Assembly: GCA_963781035.1 (NCBI GenBank)
Contig: CAWAEN010000004.1
Coordinates: forward strand, 558,001-622,000
Source of the DNA: SZUA-35 sp963781035
GTDB lineage: Bacteria; Actinomycetota; Acidimicrobiia; Acidimicrobiales; SZUA-35
DNA: 64,000 nucleotides
Direction of reading: 5' to 3'
In this document: in pieces, positions 19,200-29,491 of the stretch
Numbering within the stretch: the first letter of the stretch is position 1
Layout of the letters: every line of letters begins with the position of its first letter
Program-made: the position numbers and the translations under genes
The notes under the pieces: generated by a model
Told to the model about the DNA's origin: nothing
The model's database searches: none
Seen by the model: only the letters and a program-made list of their open reading frames with translations

Positions 19200-19583
19200 A
19201 TGAGTGTGAAAGTGCCGTTGAGCGAGCTCGATGATGAAGTTCGACGGTGGGGCTTCGGATATCTCCTCACCACCTCTGGCGAAGGGAGGCCCCACGTGAT
19301 CGCGCTGACACCACATGTCACACACGGTCGTGCCGGCGACGCGTCCGAAGGGGTGCTCCTGAGATTCGACGCCGGCGGGCGGCGGGCATGTCGAAACGTC
19401 GCCGTGCAGCCGGAGGTCACCGTTCTCTTCCCACCACGCCCGGGCGGCAACGGGTTCAGCTTGCTCATCGACGGCACGGCAACCGTCGTTGGCGATTTCG
19501 TCGAGGTACTGCCGTCCGGCGCCGTGCTACACCGCCCGGCCCCGCCACTGGAGGGCTCGGCACACGCCGAAGCAGTCAGGTAG
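19200..19583 (+). CDS. Pyridoxamine 5'-phosphate oxidase-like split-barrel protein
   Basis: About 127 residues from the ATG at 19200. The sequence YLLTTSGEGRPHVIALTPH near the N-terminus and RNVAVQPEVTVLFPPR in the middle fit a PNPOx-like flavin or F420-binding barrel. This superfamily includes F420-dependent biliverdin and fatty acid reductases as well as true PNPOx; the short length points to the F420-type group. Substrate not deducible. Divergent from the DUF1330 gene. Confidence 0.75.
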   Translation: MSVKVPLSELDDEVRRWGFGYLLTTSGEGRPHVIALTPHVTHGRAGDASEGVLLRFDAGGRRACRNVAVQPEVTVLFPPRPGGNGFSLLIDGTATVVGDFVEVLPSGAVLHRPAPPLEGSAHAEAVR

Positions 19584-19693
19584 TCCGAACGACCCTTTCG
19601 ACCAGTCAGGACTGTTTCGCTCGGTTCGAGACGTGATGTGCCGATTGATGCAGTGGCGGGAGCCGTCACTAGCTGACCAGTCCAGGACTCCAG

Positions 19694-22600
19694 ATGTTGC
19701 TGAACCTCGAATCACCCAAGCGTCGACGCGCGCGTCGAGCGCCGCGGCCTGCGATGCTCGGCGCGCTCGGTTTGATTCTGGGTTTGCTGGCTCAAGTCGG
19801 TCTTGCATCGCCCGCTTCTGCAGCCGCCTGCGCATCGGGCACTGATTTCACGATCACGCCCGTGCATTCGCCGATCTTCTATTCGGACCCGGGCGACAAT
19901 CTTTCTGGCATGTACGTCGGCTATGCGATCACGAACGACGGCGTGTCGACGGTGGATGACCTCTGGGTCAGCTTGGACTCATTCCTCGGTGGGGAGGTCG
20001 GTCTCGCCGCAGACGAGGACGGGGTCGTGCAGCTCGGCACGATCGCAGCGGGCACAACGGGAGTGGCGTATTTCTATCTCGCGACGTCAGCCGCAGGCGA
20101 CAGCAGTGTGGACCAGACGTTCGACGTCAATTTGTTCGACGCGAGGCCCGATCTGGCCGGCGCGACCGAGCTGTGCGACTCGGCCGATCTCTTCACCGAC
20201 ATCGACTCGGTGATCTCGGCCAACTCCAACAAGGTGACGACGGTGGTCGCAGGCCCGTCACCGGCCGAGCTCGGCGGCGAGATGACGATCACGGTCACCG
20301 GCGACACCGGAACCGTAGGGGCGGCGGGGATCTTCGCGGCCTCACCAGCGGCCTATCCCGATTGGCCGGCGAACGCCTACCAGATGATCCGGTCTGAAAT
20401 CACGTTCGCCGATCTCGGTTTGTTGGCGACCGACGAACTGTTCCTCACGGGGATTTCGAAATCGGAGTGGATTGCGGTGTACACGTTCATCGCAACCGGG
20501 GTGACGACATCACCGACGGCGGTTTCGCCGATCGCAAACATCTCCTCGGGTACGCAGATCAAACACACGTCCACCGGCGGCTACGACGCCCTGGCGCCAG
20601 TTCAGCCGGCGGACAACAACCTCTCGATCTCGAAAGATGTCGCGCCGAACCTGTTTGCGTCTGGGACAGGAGGCACTTCGACCTACACGGTCACGCTGAC
20701 CAACAGTGGATCGACAACGGTCGGCCTGAACGATCTCGTCGACACGTTCCCGGCCGGAACCACCTATGCGGGAACCCAGACGTTCAACGGCTCACCGATT
20801 CCGGCCCCGTCGATCTCGGGGCAGGAAGCAACCTTCGTCGGCCCGTTCTCGGTTCCTGGCGGCGGAACGTCGACCCTCACGTACGACCTGTCGATCCCCG
20901 CAGTCGACGGCACCTACGTGAACTCTGCCGTCGGCCACATCGGTTTGGAACAGATCGACTTGACCGAGTTGACGACCGATGATGTACCGGCGACCGCAGC
21001 GGTCACCGTTGGCGACCCACCCGTTGATCTGTCGGTAGCGACGACGTCTTCGCCCGTGTCGGCCATCGCCGGCCAGAACCTGACGTACACGATCCAGGTC
21101 TCGAACGCCGGGCCCGGTGATGCCGTCGACGTCGTGTCTACCGAAACGCTCCCCGCCGGCGTCACGTTCGTGTCGTCCTCCGGTTGCGCGGAAGATCCAG
21201 CCGGCGTACCGACTTGCTCGCTCGGAACCATCAACGCTGGATCGTCGGCCAGCTACACGGTCACCGTCGCGGTCGACGCCGGAGCCGGCGGCACGCTGTC
21301 GAACACTGTTTCGGTGGCGACCTCGGGTGATGACATCGATGACACCAACGATTCATTCACGCTGAACACGCCGGTCACGACCGACATCACCCTCGGCCTT
21401 GCCGAAAACGTTCAACCCCAGCACCGTGGACGCCGGAACCACCGGCCACAGCTTCGACATCGTCGTCTCGAACACGGGCACTTCTGACGCTACCGGCGTA
21501 CAGATCACAGACAGCGTCGACCCCCGTCTCGCGGTCACAGCCATCACGTGCAGCGGGTCCACCGCCAACGCATCGTCCGGCCAAACCGTCGACTGCACCT
21601 ACGACATAGCGGCAGGCAGTTCTGTCACTGTCACCGTCACCTACGACGTGAACAGCACCACCGACGGGGCGATCCATCCTCGACGCTGCAGCCGCCGACG
21701 ACTCGGCCGGACACACCGCCAGTGGGAACGGCACGGTCACGGTTGTCGAAGACGTTGATCTCACGGCCACGAAGACTTTCGTCGATGATCCTGTCACCCA
21801 GGGTGACACGGCTCGTACGTTCACGATCGTTGTCACCAACAGCGGTGCCTCCAGCGCAGACAACGTCTTGATCTCCGACACCGTCGACGCGTCGATCACC
21901 GTCACCGGCACCTCGTGCGCGCTTCTCGGCGGGTCCGACTCGACGATCGGGAACGCTGTCGACTGTCAGCTCCCAACCGTGGGCGCCGGCTCGACCGTGA
22001 CCCTCACGGTCACCTACGACGTTCCGTTCACGACCAGCCCGCAGACCATCACGAACACGGCGGCGTTCTCGAGCGACGAACAAGCCAGTTCCGCTACGAA
22101 CACGGCCAGCCTCACCATCGACAGCGCGCCGGATGCCGACGGCGACTTGATCCTCGACATCAGTCGAGGGTGTCGGCGATTCCGATGGTGATGGGACGCC
22201 GGACTATCTGGATCTTGATTCGGACAATGATGGGGTTGGTGATGCGGTCGAGGGTGCGGGTGATACTGACGGTGATGGGACGCCGGACTATCTGGATCTT
22301 GATTCTGACGATGACGGTTTGCCTGATGTGATCGAGGCCGGTGGCGCGGACTCTGACGGTGACGGTGTCATCGATGGGTTCGCTGATACGGCGCCGGTTG
22401 ATGGTTGGGACGATGTGACGGCGGCAACGAATCTGCCTGATACCGATTCTGATGGTGATGGCACCCCGGATCGGCTCGAGGTTGATTCGGACAACGACAC
22501 GATTCTGGATGTGGTCGAGGGTGGTTATCCGGTGGGCCCGTTCACCCCGGGTGATCCGGGCAATCCTGTAGAGCCTGTCGACACTGATGGCGACGGAACC

Positions 22601-25600
22601 TACGATTATCAGTCGACCGATTCTGATGGTGATGGGATTCCTGATTCGGTGGAGGTTGGTGCCGACCCGGCGAACCCGGTTGATACCAGTGGTGACGGAG
22701 CGCCGGACTTCCGGGACCTCGACTCTGATGATGATGGGATTCCTGACTCGGTGGAGGTTGGTGCCGACCCCGCCAATCCGGTCGATACCGACAGTGACGG
22801 GACGCCGGACTACAAGGACACCGATGCCGACAACGACTTGATCCTCGACATCATCGAGGGTGTCGGCGATTCCGATGGTGATGGGACGCCGGACTATCTG
22901 GATCTTGATTCGGACAATGATGGGGTTGGTGATGCGGTCGAGGGTGCGGGTGATACTGACGGTGATGGGACGCCGGACTATCTGGATCTTGATTCTGACG
23001 ATGACGGTTTGCCTGATGTGATCGAGGCCGGTGGCGCGGACTCTGACGGTGACGGTGTCATCGATGGGTTCGCTGATACGGCGCCGGTTGATGGTTGGGA
23101 CGATGTGACGGCGGCAACGAATCTGCCTGATACCGATTCTGATGGTGATGGCACCCCGGATCGGCTCGAGGTTGATTCGGACAACGACACGATTCTGGAT
23201 GTGGTCGAGGGTGGTTATCCGGTGGGCCCGTTCACCCCGGGTGATCCGGGCAATCCTGTAGAGCCTGTCGACACTGATGGCGACGGAACCTACGATTATC
23301 AGTCGACCGATTCTGATGGTGATGGGATTCCTGATTCGGTGGAGGTTGGTGCCGACCCGGCGAACCCGGTTGATACCAGTGGTGACGGAGCGCCGGACTT
23401 CCGGGACCTCGACTCTGATGATGATGGGATTCCTGACTCGGTGGAGGTTGGTGCCGACCCCGCCAATCCGGTCGATACCGACAGTGACGGGACGCCGGAC
23501 TTCCGGGACCTGGATTCCGACGGCGATGGTTTCATTGATGCTTTGGAGGCTGGATCGGATCCGGCGAACCCGGTTGATACCGATGGTGACGGGTCCCCGG
23601 ACTTCCGGGACCTCGACTCTGACAATGACGGGATCCCCGACAGCGTCGAGTTCGGCGCCGACCCCGCCAATCCGGTCGACACCGACGGGTCCGGTCTCCC
23701 GGACTATCGGGATCTGGATTCCGACGATGACGGGATTCCTGACTCGGTGGAGTCGACGTTCGATTCTGATGGTGATGGCATTCCGGATCGGCTCGAGGTC
23801 GATTCTGACGGTGACGGAATTCCCGACGGTCTGGAGGCCGGCGCCGATCCATTGAATCCGGTTGATACCGATGGTGACGGATCGCCGGACTATCGGGATC
23901 TGGATTCCGACGGCGATGGTTTCGTTGATGCCTTCGAGGCGGGCGCCGATCCAGTGAATCCGGTTGATACCGATGGTGACGGGACTCTGGATTTCCGGGA
24001 CCTCGACTCTGATGATGATGGGATTCCCGACAGCGTCGAGTTCGGTGCCGACCCGGCGAATCCGGTTGATACCGATGGTGACGGGACTCCGGACTTCCGG
24101 GATCTGGATTCCGACGGCGATGGTATTCACTGATGCGGTGGAGGCTGGATCGGATCCGGCGAACCCGGTTGATACCGATGGTGACGGGACCCCGGACTTC
24201 CGGGACCTCGACTCTGACGATGACGGGATCCCCGACGCGTCGAGTTCGGCGCCGACCCGGCCAATCCGGTCGATACCGATGGTGACGGGACGCCGGACTA
24301 TCGAGACCTGGATTCTGACGATGACGGGATTCCTGACTCGGTGGAGTCGACGTTCGATTCTGATGGTGATGGCATTCCGGATCGGCTCGAGGTCGATTCT
24401 GACGGTGACGGCATTCCCGACGGTCTGGAGGCCGGCGCCGATCCATTGAATCCGGTTGATACCGATGGTGACGGATCTCCGGACCATCGGGATCTGGATT
24501 CCGACGGCGATGGTTTCGTTGATGCCTTCGAGGCCGGTGCCGACCCGGCGAATCCGGTTGATACCGATGGTGACGGGGCCCCGGACTTCCGAGACGTGGA
24601 TTCGGACGGTGATGGGATTCCCGACAGCGTCGAGTTCGGTGCCGACCCGGCGAATCCGGTTGATACCGATGGTGACGGGACGCCGGACTTCCGGGACCTC
24701 GACTCTGACGGTGACGGGATTCCCGACGCGGTCGAGGCCGGTGCCGATCCGGCGAATCCGGTTGATACCGATGGTGACGGGACGCCGGACTTCCGGGACC
24801 TCGACTCCGACGCAGACGGTCGAAGCGACAGCGACGAAGCCGGATCGGACCCGAGCAATCCGATCGACTCCGACGGTGACGGCACACCCGATTATCAAGA
24901 CACCGACTCCGACGATGATGGGATTCCCGACCTCGTCGAGTTCGGCCCCGACCCGGCCAATCCGGTCGATACCGATGGTGATGGGACGCCGGACCATCTG
25001 GATCCGGATTCTGATGGAGACGGAATCCCCGATGCGGTCGAAGCCGGATCGGATCCGCTCAACCCAGCCGATTCCGACAACGACGGACTGCCAAACTACG
25101 TGGATCTCGACTCGGACGGCGACGGCGAGCCCGACAACGTCGAAGCCGGTTCCGACCCGACGAACCCGACCGACTCCGACGGCGATGGCGAACCCGACTA
25201 CCGGGACGTCGATTCTGACAACGATGGCGTTCCTGACAGTGTCGAGATCGGTTCTGATCCTGCGAGTCCTTTGGACTCCGATGGTGATGGGATCCCGGAT
25301 TATCGGGATGTCGATTCTGACAACGATGGCGTTCCTGACGGTGTCGAGATCGGTTCTGATCCTGCGAGTCCTTTGGACTCCGATGGTGATGGGATCCCGG
25401 ATTATCGGGATGTCGATTCTGACAACGATGGCGTTCCTGACGGGGTCGAGATCGGTTCTGATCCTGCGAGTCCTTTGGACTCCGATGGTGATGGGATCCC
25501 GGATTATCGGGATGTCGATTCTGACAACGATGGCGTTCCTGACGGGGTCGAGGCTGGGCCTGATCCTGCGAGTCCTTTGGACTCCGATGGTGATGGGATC

Positions 25601-26125
25601 CCGGATTATCGGGACGTCGATTCTGACAACGATGGCGTCGCTGACATCGACGAACTCCAGGGTGACTCCGACGGAGACGGAATCGCCGACGCGATCGACT
25701 TCGACGCAATCGTGATCTCTGGCGTCGTCATCGACGACGACACGGGTAGGCCGGTCGCCGGCGCCGTCGTCAAGATGGTCGATTCCGCAGGGAATACCTA
25801 CACGGTGACGACGGGAGCCGATGGCAGCTACCAGTTTGTCTCCTCGATCGAGAACCCGATCGCCGAAGGTGGCGTCAACCTCACCGTGGAAGCAAACGGC
25901 TACACGCGGGTTCTGGGAACGGTCACGGTGAGGAACGGCGAAACGGCAACCCAAAGCCTGCAGCTCCAACGCTTCCGCTCGACGCTCGCATTCACGGGGT
26001 CAAGCACTGTCAACATCATCATGTGGGCGCTCATCCTCGTAGCCATCGGATGGATGCTGCTGCTCGTTCCGGAACGCCGCGACGTAGCAGTCCGAGCCCA
26101 ACCTCGACGGCAAGAACGAAATTGA
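19694..26125 (+). CDS. Giant surface protein: DUF11 repeats, Asp-rich calcium-type repeats, LAFTG anchor (several frameshifts)
   Basis: About 2,140 residues. In order: signal peptide (residues 1-48, Arg-rich then hydrophobic, ending ASPASAAA); a 260-residue beta region; four DUF11-like domains (TYTVTLTNSGSTT; LTYTIQVSNAGPGD; HSFDIVVSNTGTSD; RTFTIVVTNSGASS); more than 30 thrombospondin-type-3-like units DSDGDGIPD (about 22.1-25.7 kb); a carboxypeptidase-regulatory-like domain (ISGVVIDDDTGRPVAGAVVK); then LAFTG, a hydrophobic helix and a basic tail, a class-E sortase (LAxTG) signal. The frame shifts +1 near 21404, 21674, 22163 and 24128 and -1 near 24236. Asp triads would bind calcium and stiffen the stalk. 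No enzyme domain; probably adhesion or wall architecture. Confidence 0.82.
22144..23501 (+). repeat. Near-perfect 690-bp tandem duplication
   Basis: Bases 22144-22811 recur at 22835-23501. Over about 667 bp the only difference I find is one extra G at 22163 in the first copy, which breaks its reading frame; the second copy reads through. The unit is 230 codons, in frame, covering about seven Asp-rich repeats and the distinctive GGYPVGPFTPGDPGNPVEP segment. Confidence 0.9.
25211..25618 (+). repeat. Four tandem 102-bp (34-codon) repeats
   Basis: GATTCTGACAACGATGGCGT begins units at 25211, 25313, 25415 and 25517 (a fifth, diverging, at 25619). Each encodes a unit of the form DSDNDGVPDGVE-GSDPASPLDSDGDGIPDYRDV. 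Identity is nearly complete, implying recent unit expansion. Confidence 0.9.
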
Positions 26126-26161
26126 GCTGCCGGCCGAATCGGTAGGCGCTGAAGGGCGACC

Positions 26162-27419
26162 TCAGTCGGAAGGGTGGGTCGACCGCAGGCGATGCATGGC
26201 GACGGTCCCCAGGATCGGTCCCGGGGCGAGAAGGGCGAACGCCCAGCCCCAACCCGCGGCGCGTTCGACGACTGGGACCAGCCAGATCGTGGCGACGGTG
26301 AGCACGAAACCCGAGGCCAGCTGAACGGTGAGGGCGGTGCCGACCGTGTCGGGAGCAGCATGCTCGGTGACGGCGGCTGAGAACTGCGCCGAGTCGGCCA
26401 CCACCCAGAACCCCCAGATCAAACCCATCACGATGACGACTGCATCGCCGGCCGGACCGCTGTTGCCGACGAACCCGATCGAGGCGGCCATCGCCCCGGA
26501 CGAGAGCATGGAGATGATGGTGCTGGTCGATCTTCCTCGCCGGTCGCCGATGCGCCCTCCCACGATCGACCCCGCCGCCCCCACCCCGATCACGATGAAG
26601 GCGAGCAGCGAACCAACCCGGGTCGAGTCGAAGCGGGCGGTGTAGAACACGCCGATCCAGGCCCACATGGCGTACAGCTCCCACATGTGGCCGAAGTAGC
26701 CGAGCGTCGCGAGACGGACACCGCGCTGCGACATCGCGCGAACCACCGAGCCGTGGATCGAACTGCACCTGCGGGAATGGGTAGGGCCCATCGAGCGCCC
26801 ACCATCGTGCGAGGGCACCCCCGATGAGCGTCGCCACGGATGTCACGATCACCACCGCTTGCCACGGCACCGTTCCCACGAAGTTGACCAGGTGCGGCGT
26901 CGCCGATCCGATCGTCAAGGCGCCGACCATGACACCGAGAGCGATCCCGCGATCCTCGCGGTACCAGGTGGAGATCGACTTCATCGCCGGCGGGTAGACG
27001 GCGGCGAGGCAAGCCCCGGTCACTGCTCGTAGCGAGATTGCCGTGCCCGGGCCGGTGGCCACGAGGAGCCCGAGGTTGGCGCCGGACGCACCCAGTGCGC
27101 CGATGAAGATCAGCGTCCGCGGAGCAACGACATCGGACAGGCTCGTTGCCGCCAAAATGAGAGCTCCGGCGACGAAGCCGAGCTGAACCGCGATGGTGAG
27201 CCACGATCCGGCCGAGGTGCTGAGGTCCCAGCGAATCCGGAGTTGGCCGAGGACGGCAGTGGCGGAGAACCATGTGGTCATCGTGAGCACCATGGCGATC
27301 GCAAGTCGGATCAGAGCTGTCTGTCGGCCAGCGGAGCTCACACCGTCCGCACGTGTCTCGAGCGTGCGACCGCGATCCGCCGCGTTGGACGTGGCAGGCC
27401 GTTGTCGAGCGTGAGGCAT
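26162..27419 (-). CDS. MFS transporter (frameshifted near 26755)
   Basis: About 418 residues and 12 predicted helices after joining two frames. N-terminal half: LAIAMVLTMTTWFSATAVLG, VYPPAMKSISTWYREDRGIALGVMVG; C-terminal half: LGYFGHMWELYAMWAWIGVFY, GGRIGDRRGRSTSTI. The frame breaks near 26755; dropping one G joins FDPRL to VVRAMSQRGVRL. The LGYFGHMWELYAMW motif marks a family of MFS proteins common in proteobacteria and actinobacteria with unknown substrate. ATG at 27419. It lies 145 bp downstream of the sigma-factor gene on the same strand, so may be part of its regulon. Confidence 0.78.
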
Positions 27420-27564
27420 CGTTGGATCTTCCCTTTGAACCGGGTCACCAGACGTCGATGCCGGATGACCCAGTATCTGCAGAACCCGCTTCGAGCGTTG
27501 CGGATTCCGGAGTGGTGCTCGTTGGTTCGCGTCGAAATGGACCAAGCCCTGTGTTTCGCCGACG

Positions 27565-28314
27565 TCAGTGCTTGATGATGCTTCGGATTCTGTATTCCAA
27601 GTCTGGGTCGATTACCGAGTTGGGGTCGCGAAGCCGTCCGAACTCGGCGTGGACGCCGACCAGTGCGGCGTAGAGAGGCGGACAGGTCGGGCAGGTCTCG
27701 AGATGGGTTTCGATCACGGTCGCAGTGGTGGCGTCGAGGTCGCCGTTGAGGTAGTCGCTGACGTGTTGGCGGGCGTCCCAGCACGGCATGGGGACTCCTT
27801 TCGTGGCGATGCGGCGCTCGTGGCCACCGGCGAGCGCGGTGACTGCTGCCATCCGGCCGCGTCTGAGCCGTTGCTTGGCGGCGGGCAGCGAGATCTCGTG
27901 GATGCCTGCAACATCGGCGACGCGTAGGCCTTCGATGTCGTGGAGCACGACAGCAGATCGGTAGATGAAGGGCAGGCGCTCCAGCGCGTCGAGCAGCTCC
28001 TCCCGAGTCGCTGCTCGCTCGGCGATGGCTTCGGCGTCGACGCTGTACGAATCATCCCGCCAGCTCCGCTCGACGTCCTCGACGGCGATCTCGTGGTGAG
28101 AGCGACGGGAGCGGTCGATGATCAGGTGGTGAGCGATGCGGATGAGCCAATGCGCCAACGGTGCGTCGCTTCGGTACTGGTGACGGCGCTCGAGCGCGCG
28201 CACGACCGTGTCCTGGACGGTCTCTGCGGCGAGTTCCGGGTCTCGTGTCACGCCGAGCGCGTATCGGTGGAGCATGTCGATCTGATCGGTGAGGTCATCG
28301 GGTTCGAAGCTCAT
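27565..28314 (-). CDS. ECF sigma factor fused to a C-terminal zinc anti-sigma (ZAS) domain
   Basis: A 249-residue single chain. Residues 1-160 form sigma2 (LHRYALGVTRDPELAAETVQDTV, then WLIRIAHHLIID) and sigma4 (ALERLPFIYRSAVVLHDIEGLRVADVA). The last 70 residues read MPCWDARQHVSDYLNGDL followed by THLETCPTC: the H-x3-C-x2-C signature of zf-HC2 anti-sigma factors. These are normally separate proteins. A good ribosome site (AAAGGAGTCCCC) precedes the ATG of MPCWDAR, so the ZAS part could also be made alone by internal initiation. No stop lies near the junction in any frame. ATG at 28314 chosen over a TTG at 28332. Confidence 0.82.
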   Translation of the reverse strand: MSFEPDDLTDQIDMLHRYALGVTRDPELAAETVQDTVVRALERRHQYRSDAPLAHWLIRIAHHLIIDRSRRSHHEIAVEDVERSWRDDSYSVDAEAIAERAATREELLDALERLPFIYRSAVVLHDIEGLRVADVAGIHEISLPAAKQRLRRGRMAAVTALAGGHERRIATKGVPMPCWDARQHVSDYLNGDLDATTATVIETHLETCPTCPPLYAALVGVHAEFGRLRDPNSVIDPDLEYRIRSIIKH

Positions 28315-28344
28315 GGATTCAGTCAATGGCAAACCGATGGCCGA

Positions 28345-28560
28345 TCAATGCACGCCCGCTTCGGCCTGCGTCTTGTTGGTGCGGAAACCAAGCAGTGCAT
28401 ACAGCGGGCACCATCCGGACAGGCCGGTCAGCAGCGGCACGAGGGCAACAACGCCGACGACCGTCCCGCTGGTTCCGTCCATCAGACCGAATCCGACGAT
28501 CAGCAACACGACTCCGAGAACGAACCGGACAGCTCGATCCCAACCTGCTTCATTCATCAT
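28345..28560 (-). CDS. DUF2892 (YgaP-like) small membrane protein
   Basis: A 71-residue protein with two membrane helices (VRFVLGVVLLIVGFGL; VVGVVALVPLLTGLSG) and the GWCPLYALLGF motif that marks the DUF2892 inner-membrane family, often encoded near rhodanese or sulfur-stress genes. ATG at 28560 follows GGGAG. Upstream lies an odd palindrome (28591-28607). Precedes the sigma/ZAS gene on the same strand with a 30-bp gap, so probably co-transcribed. Confidence 0.85.
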   Translation of the reverse strand: MMNEAGWDRAVRFVLGVVLLIVGFGLMDGTSGTVVGVVALVPLLTGLSGWCPLYALLGFRTNKTQAEAGVH

Positions 28561-28590
28561 GACAACTCCCTTTTCTGCTGTGGGTTCCGC

Positions 28591-28607
28591 GTGTCGGAAT
28601 CCGACAC
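28591..28607. promoter_or_regulatory. Palindrome GTGTCGGA-A-TCCGACAC
   Basis: Eight-base perfect arms around one base, 31 bp before the DUF2892 start. Typical size for a dimeric repressor operator. No obvious dedicated regulator nearby except the sigma/ZAS protein. Confidence 0.55.
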
Positions 28608-28673
28608 CGAGAAGACGGGGGAGGGAGGTCCAGGGATACAAGATTTCTCAGCTGCGTCGACTTGTCGGCGATT

Positions 28674-28704
28674 TAGGGATCCTCGGGGGATGGCATAGGG
28701 ATCC
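28674..28704. repeat. TAGGGATCC direct repeat, 22-bp period
   Basis: TAGGGATCC occurs at 28674-28682 and 28696-28704, two helical turns apart, in the gap before the Asp-rich secreted protein. Possible activator or response-regulator binding site. Confidence 0.35.
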
Positions 28705-28748
28705 CGATCGGACAATGAGGTCTCAGCCTTCTACGAATCGAGACCACT

Positions 28749-29417
28749 ATGAAAACGCAACGACGAGCCCGGATGATCCTCGTGGCGGCGGCCCTCGCCG
28801 CCGTCGGCCTCAGCGCCACGGCCGAAGCCTCCGTCTTCGACGGGAGTGAATCGACCGACGCCACGACACCGACGACGCAGCTACTGTCATCAGCTCCGTC
28901 GATGCCGTCAACCACAGCCGGGGCGTCGACCTCGTCGACGTCGTCCACTTCCGCGACGTCGTCCTCGACGGTGATGTCGTCGACTTCAACGACAGCTGGC
29001 CCTGACATCTCGGGGCCGTGTGATGAGGCCGAGCATGTGAACGACCCTCGTTGTGTTGCCGCCGGGGTCTCGTCTTCTTCGACCACGATGCCATCGACCA
29101 TGATGCCGTCGACCACGGGGCCATCGACCTCGACGACGTCCGGTGTTGACATCTCGGGACCGTGTGATGAGGCGGAACATGCCAACGATCCCCGCTGCAA
29201 CGGCGGTGTGGACGGTGACCGGTCGGGCCGAAGCGGATCAGACGACCACTCCGTCAGTGACGACGACGATCGTTCAGGGCGCAGCGGGTCTGATGATCAC
29301 GATGACGATGACGATGACGATCACGATGACGACGATCGTTCAGGTCACGGCGGGTCTGATGATGACGATGACGAGGACCGCAGCGGTTCCGGCCGGGGTG
29401 GAGACTCCGACGATTGA
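28749..29417 (+). CDS. Secreted Asp-rich protein with paired DISGPCDEAEH motifs
   Basis: A 222-residue exported protein: signal peptide (MILVAAALAAVGLSATAEA, residues 9-27), then two Thr/Ser/Met-rich spacers, each followed by DISGPCDEAEH-x-NDPRC (a 17-residue unit with two Cys), and a tail of about 60 residues made largely of Asp, Ser, Gly, His and Arg (DDDDDDDHDDDD). I do not recognise the family. The tail should bind divalent cations; each Cys pair could form a disulfide. A 6-bp inverted repeat (GGTCTC at 28719, GAGACC at 28740) precedes the ATG. Convergent with the GDT1 cation transporter operon, an interesting pairing. Confidence 0.72.
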   Translation: MKTQRRARMILVAAALAAVGLSATAEASVFDGSESTDATTPTTQLLSSAPSMPSTTAGASTSSTSSTSATSSSTVMSSTSTTAGPDISGPCDEAEHVNDPRCVAAGVSSSSTTMPSTMMPSTTGPSTSTTSGVDISGPCDEAEHANDPRCNGGVDGDRSGRSGSDDHSVSDDDDRSGRSGSDDHDDDDDDDHDDDDRSGHGGSDDDDDEDRSGSGRGGDSDD

Positions 29418-29451
29418 TCAGAGGCGGCTGGCGAAGACCCTTTGTGCATCC

Positions 29452-29477
29452 ATGGAGCAGGCTCGGGCCTGCTCCAT
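29452..29477. terminator. Bidirectional hairpin terminator
   Basis: ATGGAGCAGG, loop CTCGGG, CCTGCTCCAT: a perfect 10-bp stem between the convergent Asp-rich gene and the GDT1 gene. No T-tract, but strong and correctly placed. Confidence 0.65.
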
Positions 29478-29491
29478 CGGCGCGGATGCCT

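Noticed and set aside
23500..25640. Possible CRISPR or tandem-spacer array in the repeat block
   Set aside because: Repeats are in-frame coding units with no spacer variation or short palindromic repeats, and no cas genes are present.
22160..25969. Antisense open frame of about 1,270 codons across the Asp-repeat region
   Set aside because: It is the complement of GAT/GAC-rich repeats (giving Ile/Arg/Val runs), has no family motif, and its length follows from the lack of stops in the repeats. The sense strand holds the real protein.
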